From CADEEV01 sp964442185 (lineage in GTDB: Bacteria; Acidobacteriota; Vicinamibacteria; Fen-336): DNA of 7,494 nucleotides. The notes under the pieces are model-generated. The model searched no databases and was not told the origin of the DNA. It saw only the letters and a list, made by a program, of their open reading frames with translations. This document shows, piece after piece, positions 5,833 to 7,494 of the stretch. The stretch spans positions 1-7,494 of the forward strand of contig CAYTWT010000185.1 of the NCBI GenBank assembly GCA_964442185.1. Reading direction: 5' to 3'. The translations under genes were made by a program, and so were the position numbers. Numbering within the stretch: position 1 is the first letter of the stretch; each line of letters begins with the position of its first letter.

Positions 5833-6987
5833 ATGCCCTTCCATACCGACCTGCTTCTCGCGGCGTTCCTGGCAGCGGCCGTGGCGGCCGTCGTCACCAG
5901 TTCGCTCGTGTCGATCGTCACGCGCCTGGCGCTCGCGATCCAGGCGATGGACCAACCCGGGGGCCGCAGGGAGCAGGAGACGGCCGTCCCGCGCCTGGGG
6001 GGCCTCGCCGTCGTGGTCGGCTTGGGCATCTCGCTGTTGTTTGCGGCGGCACTGCTCCGCAACACGGGCCAACTCCCCTTCCAGCGCACCGAGCTTCTGG
6101 CCCTGGCCCTGGCTACGTTCATGGTCTTTCTCGTCGGCCTCGTGGACGACATCTCGGGCGTCTCGGTCCTCGACAAGTTCCTGGTCGAGCTGCTGGCCGC
6201 GTTTCTGGTGGTCCGTATCGGCTGGTCTTTCGACGTGCTCGGTTTGCCGGGCGGCCAGACCCTGGACCTCGGCGCGTTCGGCCAGGCCGCCTCGGTGCTG
6301 TGGATCGTCGGCGTCACCAACGCCATCAATCTCATCGACGGCCTCGACGGCCTCGCCGGGGGCGTCGTGGCGATCATCGCGGGCAGTTTCCTGGTGTACG
6401 CGCTGCTCCAGGGCGACGCGCTCACGATCGTGGCGATGGCCGCGGTGATGGGTGGCTGCCTCGGCTTCCTTCGCTACAACTGGGCGCCCGCGCGGATCTA
6501 CCTCGGGGACTCGGGTTCTCTGACACTTGGTTTCGTGCTCGCCACCACCAGTGTGCAGTCGAGCTTGAAGGCGCCCGCCGCCGTGGCGATCCTGGTTCCG
6601 ATCCTGGCGCTGGGCCTGCCGGTCATCGACACGCTGCTGGTGATGTCCGTACGCTTCGTGCAACGGCCGAAGGGGCCGATCAGCTCGCGCTTCGCCGGTA
6701 TGTTCGAGGCGGACCGCAATCACCTGCATCACATGCTGCTGCGGCTCGCGAAGAGCCGCGGCCGTGTCGTGGTCTGGATCTACGGGACCGTGCTCGCCTT
6801 CTGCGCGCTGGCGCTGACCGTCGCGGTGACACGCAGCCTGGCCGTGGGGGCGCTGCTGCTCGCCACCGAGTTCGCGGCGGTGATCGCGATGCGCCAGCTC
6901 GGGCTTCGGGCCGAGGCCCGGGTGCTCGCCGACCAGCAACGCCAGGATGTCCGCGAGGACCTCACGGGCTCCCGAGTCCAAGGCTAG
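5833..6987 (+). CDS. WecA/TagO-type polyprenyl-phosphate sugar-1-phosphate transferase
   Basis: A polytopic membrane enzyme, 384 residues, of the MraY/WecA family (GT4-type phosphotransferases). It would transfer a HexNAc-1-phosphate, typically GlcNAc-1-P, from the UDP sugar to undecaprenyl phosphate to start a lipid-linked glycan. Family motifs in order: DQPGGR (residues 40-45) with PRLGG (53-57), the Mg-binding LVDD with Asp105/Asp106, NAINLIDGLDGLAGG (163-177), NWAPARIYLGDSGS with Asp226 (216-229), and DRNHLHH (294-300). The HxHH motif separates WecA/TagO-like enzymes from MraY, and no murein cluster genes are nearby. The C-terminus (about 358-384) is a hydrophilic cytoplasmic tail. The start must be at or after 5833 because an in-frame TAA ends three bases before it; the Shine-Dalgarno is weak. 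It is probably the initiating transferase for the glycan handled by the upstream genes, though it may be transcribed separately across the 63-bp gap. Confidence 0.94.
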   Translation: MPFHTDLLLAAFLAAAVAAVVTSSLVSIVTRLALAIQAMDQPGGRREQETAVPRLGGLAVVVGLGISLLFAAALLRNTGQLPFQRTELLALALATFMVFLVGLVDDISGVSVLDKFLVELLAAFLVVRIGWSFDVLGLPGGQTLDLGAFGQAASVLWIVGVTNAINLIDGLDGLAGGVVAIIAGSFLVYALLQGDALTIVAMAAVMGGCLGFLRYNWAPARIYLGDSGSLTLGFVLATTSVQSSLKAPAAVAILVPILALGLPVIDTLLVMSVRFVQRPKGPISSRFAGMFEADRNHLHHMLLRLAKSRGRVVVWIYGTVLAFCALALTVAVTRSLAVGALLLATEFAAVIAMRQLGLRAEARVLADQQRQDVREDLTGSRVQG

Positions 6988-7080
6988 CGCAACTCAACCA
7001 AGAGCCACCTAGACTCCTCTCAAGTCGCCCTAACCCAGAGCCTGGTGGCGGGTACAAGACACGTACAGTGAAATCCGGGC

Positions 7081-7427
7081 TCAGGCGCCGCCGCCCTTCA
7101 GCGCCTGCTCGATCTGCGGAACAAGCGCCGGCAGATCGGTGGCCACGATCTCCCACAGGATATCGAGGTCGAGGAAGTCGTAGCCGTGGATCAGCCGATT
7201 GCGAGCGCTCACGATCTCGCCCACGGGATCGCCGGGTGCCGATCCTGAAGCTCCTTCGGTACCCTGCTTGCTGCCTCTCCGACGATCTCAACGAGCCGCG
7301 TCAGCGCGAGCTGGAGCAGGCGATCTCGATCGAGATCCGGTCGCGACTTGCCGCGGAGCAGGCCGACCGCTTCGCTCGCGTGATCGAGCATGTGGCGCAG
7401 GGCAACGTGCGGATCATGCTGCGACAT
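7081..7427 (-). pseudogene. HepT-like HEPN toxin (DUF86), broken by a one-base frameshift
   Basis: Read from the ATG at 7427, the first 70 or so residues match the HepT/DUF86 family: LRHMLDHASEAVGLLRGKS, RLLQLALTRLVEIVGEA, then VPKELQDRHPAIPW. The frame then runs into TGA at 7209-7211. Moving to the neighbouring frame after HPAIPW restores the family sequence (GEIVSARNRLIHGYDFLDLD and onward) to a TGA at 7081-7083. The active-site RX4HXY motif (RNRLIHGY, 7180-7203) therefore lies past the break. Restoring one C to the CCC run at 7220-7222 would give an intact protein of 115 residues, a normal family length. HepT proteins are RNases or RNA-targeting toxins held in check by MntA adenylyltransferases, and the end of such a partner lies just upstream. 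This may be a true inactivation or a homopolymer sequencing error. Confidence 0.85.
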
Positions 7428-7494
7428 ACACGTCGCGAGCGGCGAACAGCACCTGATCGCGGAAGTGGCGGCTGAGCGACGCGCTCGTGTTCAG
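7414..7494 (-). CDS. MNT-type nucleotidyltransferase antitoxin (MntA-like), C-terminal end only
   Basis: The last 26 codons of a minus-strand gene that continues beyond the window. The residues SLSRHFRDQVLFAARDVYVAA resemble the usual C-terminus of short MNT-domain nucleotidyltransferases, which end in a helix followed by a VYVA-like strand. The stop (7414-7416) lies 14 bases inside the HepT reading frame, the overlapping antitoxin-toxin arrangement common for MntA/HepT. In that system the antitoxin adenylylates the toxin at the Tyr of its RX4HXY motif. No catalytic residues of the nucleotidyltransferase are within the window, so the call rests on the tail and the partner gene. Confidence 0.6.
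   Translation of the reverse strand: MNTSASLSRHFRDQVLFAARDVYVAA

Noticed and set aside
5773..6981. Minus-strand open frame of 402 codons opposite the WecA-like gene
   Set aside because: It is an antisense shadow rich in His/Arg/Gln/Asp with no domain signature.
6988..7080. Possible transcription terminator between the WecA-like gene and the convergent HepT remnant
   Set aside because: The only inverted repeat seen is a six-base GCCACC/GGTGGC pair with a loop of more than 30 bases and no T run, too weak to call.
5766..7475. Long open frame of 569 codons on the plus strand over the WecA-like gene and beyond
   Set aside because: It is out of frame with the WecA-like enzyme, which has all family motifs. 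The product is Arg/Gly/Pro-rich, and its end runs antisense through the HepT remnant.
1..7494. CRISPR arrays, tRNA or rRNA genes, insertion sequences
   Set aside because: No regularly spaced short repeats, no tRNA or rRNA-like segments and no transposase-like proteins or terminal inverted repeats were seen. The only clear repeat is the VPEID gene duplication.

Overview
The window comes from a GC-rich genome with very high third-position GC and frequent GTG/TTG starts. Protein families and codon use suggest a Gram-negative bacterium, perhaps a deltaproteobacterial or myxobacterial-type lineage or an uncultured relative. This is inference: no rRNA or taxonomic marker is present. The centre of the window is a compact exosortase/exopolysaccharide locus of the XrtE / VPEID-CTERM type.

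Layout. At 1-402 lies the C-terminal end of an ABC transporter ATPase. A TTG-started small membrane zinc-ribbon protein (399-776) overlaps its stop. Convergent to these, on the minus strand, is an integral-membrane fatty acid hydroxylase/sterol desaturase family protein (793-1593). A 125-bp intergenic region (1594-1718) carries back-to-back sigma70-like promoters. One drives the hydroxylase leftward. The other drives two tandem 52-53 codon genes (1719-1877 and 1919-2080) that arose by a 200-bp tandem duplication. Each peptide is only a signal peptide followed by a VPEID-CTERM sorting signal.

Immediately downstream is a fusion protein with an N-terminal exosortase domain and a C-terminal CPBP (CAAX/Abi-type) intramembrane protease domain (about 2107/2182-3654). 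It is followed, with a 4-base overlap, by a GT4-type glycosyltransferase (3651-4889), an FkbM-family methyltransferase (4891-5769) and, after 63 bp, a WecA/TagO-type polyprenyl-phosphate sugar-phosphate transferase (5833-6987). These genes fit a pathway in which the WecA-like enzyme starts a lipid-linked glycan, the glycosyltransferase extends it, the methyltransferase decorates it, and XrtE processes or anchors the VPEID-CTERM peptides at the inner membrane. The functional link is inferred from gene order and from the known association of exosortases with exopolysaccharide genes.

The right end (7081-7494, minus strand) holds a HepT/MntA-type toxin-antitoxin remnant. It consists of the last codons of an MNT nucleotidyltransferase antitoxin and a HEPN toxin gene broken by a single-base frameshift in a short C run. 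The 93 bp between this module and the WecA-like gene (6988-7080) show no gene and no convincing terminator.

The most notable items are the duplicated minimal sorting-signal peptides beside their presumed exosortase/protease, the missing canonical start codon for what looks like a longer XrtE N-terminus, the frameshifted HepT, and the base-composition shift in the FkbM gene. The XrtE/VPEID system itself is a described family, so it is not new.
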